This document shows, one piece after another, positions 5,202 to 5,765 of a stretch of 5,765 bases of DNA. The notes below the pieces were generated by a model. That model was not told the DNA's origin. It worked only from the letters and a program-made list of their open reading frames with translations, and did not search any database. This stretch comes from an uncultured Flammeovirgaceae bacterium (lineage in GTDB: Bacteria; Bacteroidota; Bacteroidia; Cytophagales; Cyclobacteriaceae). The stretch covers positions 1-5,765 of the forward strand of contig CAKZPJ010000025.1 in assembly GCA_937138955.1 (NCBI GenBank), given 5' to 3'. Within the stretch, counting starts at the first letter, position 1. Every line of letters starts with the position of its first letter. Made by a program: the position numbers and the translations under genes.

Positions 5202-5765
5202 TTACATATGGTTGTCTAAAAATTGCTTAATACTTGATTCATTAGTTAGCACTTCTATTTCTAGTGAGTACTCTCGGCTCTCACCTGGCTCCAGTTGAAT
5301 GAGTGTATCAGTGGTACGAGCTTTCGCCTGACCGATAGGTGGATTCGTGCCCGGTTCGAGTCCGGTTACGTACTCCCCTTTACCCCAATGCTGCCAGTTG
5401 GTGAGCCAAGGCATTTGTTTCTTAGGAAAGCGAAGGGCTACCGCCATATTGAGATGAGGATTATGAACTCCAGCTACGCAAGTACCATCTTCACCAGGCT
5501 GAACATCAATAAAAGCTACGTCTTCTCCAGTACCAGAGTGCTCATCCACCGGAGCGGGGCATTTGCGAAAATCGTTGTTATTATTGAAAATCCGTCCCGG
5601 CTCGCCATTTGGATTTTGCCATTCACCCTGCCACACCAGTTTTGCTCCTTCATCTACCAGCGGCCAACCAAAATTGCAGTGGTACAGAAGCATATGCGGA
5701 GCCGGAGAATTTCCCCGGTTTATAACTCTATCTTTAATGAGGATCGTGGAGCTTCCGATGGTGCT
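5202..5765 (-). CDS. DUF4432 / aldose-1-epimerase-like protein, C-terminal part (start beyond the right edge)
   Basis: The last 187 codons of a sugar-mutarotase-like protein are present. The frame stays open to the window edge: the 24 codons before the Met at 5693 end in GNSPAPH and join the motif MLLYHCNFGWPLVDEG without a break. That Met is therefore internal and the true start is outside. 'PxMLLYHxNxGxPLxDEG' is the hallmark I associate with DUF4432, a galactose-mutarotase-fold family that binds monosaccharides. Further family-like parts are FRKCPAPVDEH, then ALRFPKKQMPWLTNWQHWGKGEYVTGLEPGTNPP, then a beta-rich end, IQLEPGESREYSLEIEVL. There is no signal peptide in the visible part. It is the most upstream gene of the visible sugar cluster, 146 bases before the cupin gene. 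Mutarotase or sugar-sensing are both possible roles. Confidence 0.87.
   Translation of the reverse strand, partial: STIGSSTILIKDRVINRGNSPAPHMLLYHCNFGWPLVDEGAKLVWQGEWQNPNGEPGRIFNNNNDFRKCPAPVDEHSGTGEDVAFIDVQPGEDGTCVAGVHNPHLNMAVALRFPKKQMPWLTNWQHWGKGEYVTGLEPGTNPPIGQAKARTTDTLIQLEPGESREYSLEIEVLTNESSIKQFLDNHM

Noticed and set aside
5202..5693. Complete small gene starting at the Met at 5693
   Set aside because: The frame is open to the window edge and the residues upstream (GNSPAPH) continue a DUF4432-like motif, so this Met is internal.
1..5765. CRISPR array, tRNA, rRNA or phage attachment site
   Set aside because: I found no regularly spaced direct repeats, cloverleaf-like segments or rRNA-like sequence in the window.

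Overview
The window looks like a Bacteroidota chromosome, probably a Cytophagales-type marine lineage. The evidence is the protein families, start codons that mostly lack a Shine-Dalgarno sequence, AT-rich spacers with degenerate short repeats, and moderate-GC coding sequence. This placement is inferred from style and protein character, not from a marker gene.

All supported genes are on the minus strand, so the transcribed order runs from the right edge to the left. It begins with the C-terminal part of a DUF4432 / aldose-1-epimerase-like protein (5202 to the right edge, start outside the window). Next come a class I mannose-6-phosphate-isomerase-like cupin (3829-5055), a 128-residue protein of unknown family (3407-3793), a palindrome-rich spacer (3082-3406), a small DUF4926-like protein (2839-3081), a xylose-isomerase-like TIM-barrel epimerase/isomerase (1777-2805) and a Gfo/Idh/MocA-type oxidoreductase (550-1710). 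A strong intrinsic terminator at 491-525 closes the run. An AT-rich spacer follows. At the left edge is the 5' end of an IS1-family element (about 1-263), with its InsA-like start at 218 and a candidate terminal repeat.

The four large enzymes form a plausible sugar-interconversion and oxidation cassette: a mutarotase-like fold, an aldose/ketose isomerase, an epimerase and an NAD(P)-dependent sugar dehydrogenase. The substrate cannot be read from the sequence. The cassette is interrupted by about 1 kb of AT-rich DNA carrying two small non-metabolic genes and a structured repeat, which looks like an acquired accessory insertion.

No clearly new system is visible. The points most worth following are this accessory insertion, the start of the 128-residue gene (a good ribosome binding site serves an out-of-frame 11-codon ORF that overlaps a TTG start), the three-armed palindrome at 3128-3177, and the IS1 end.
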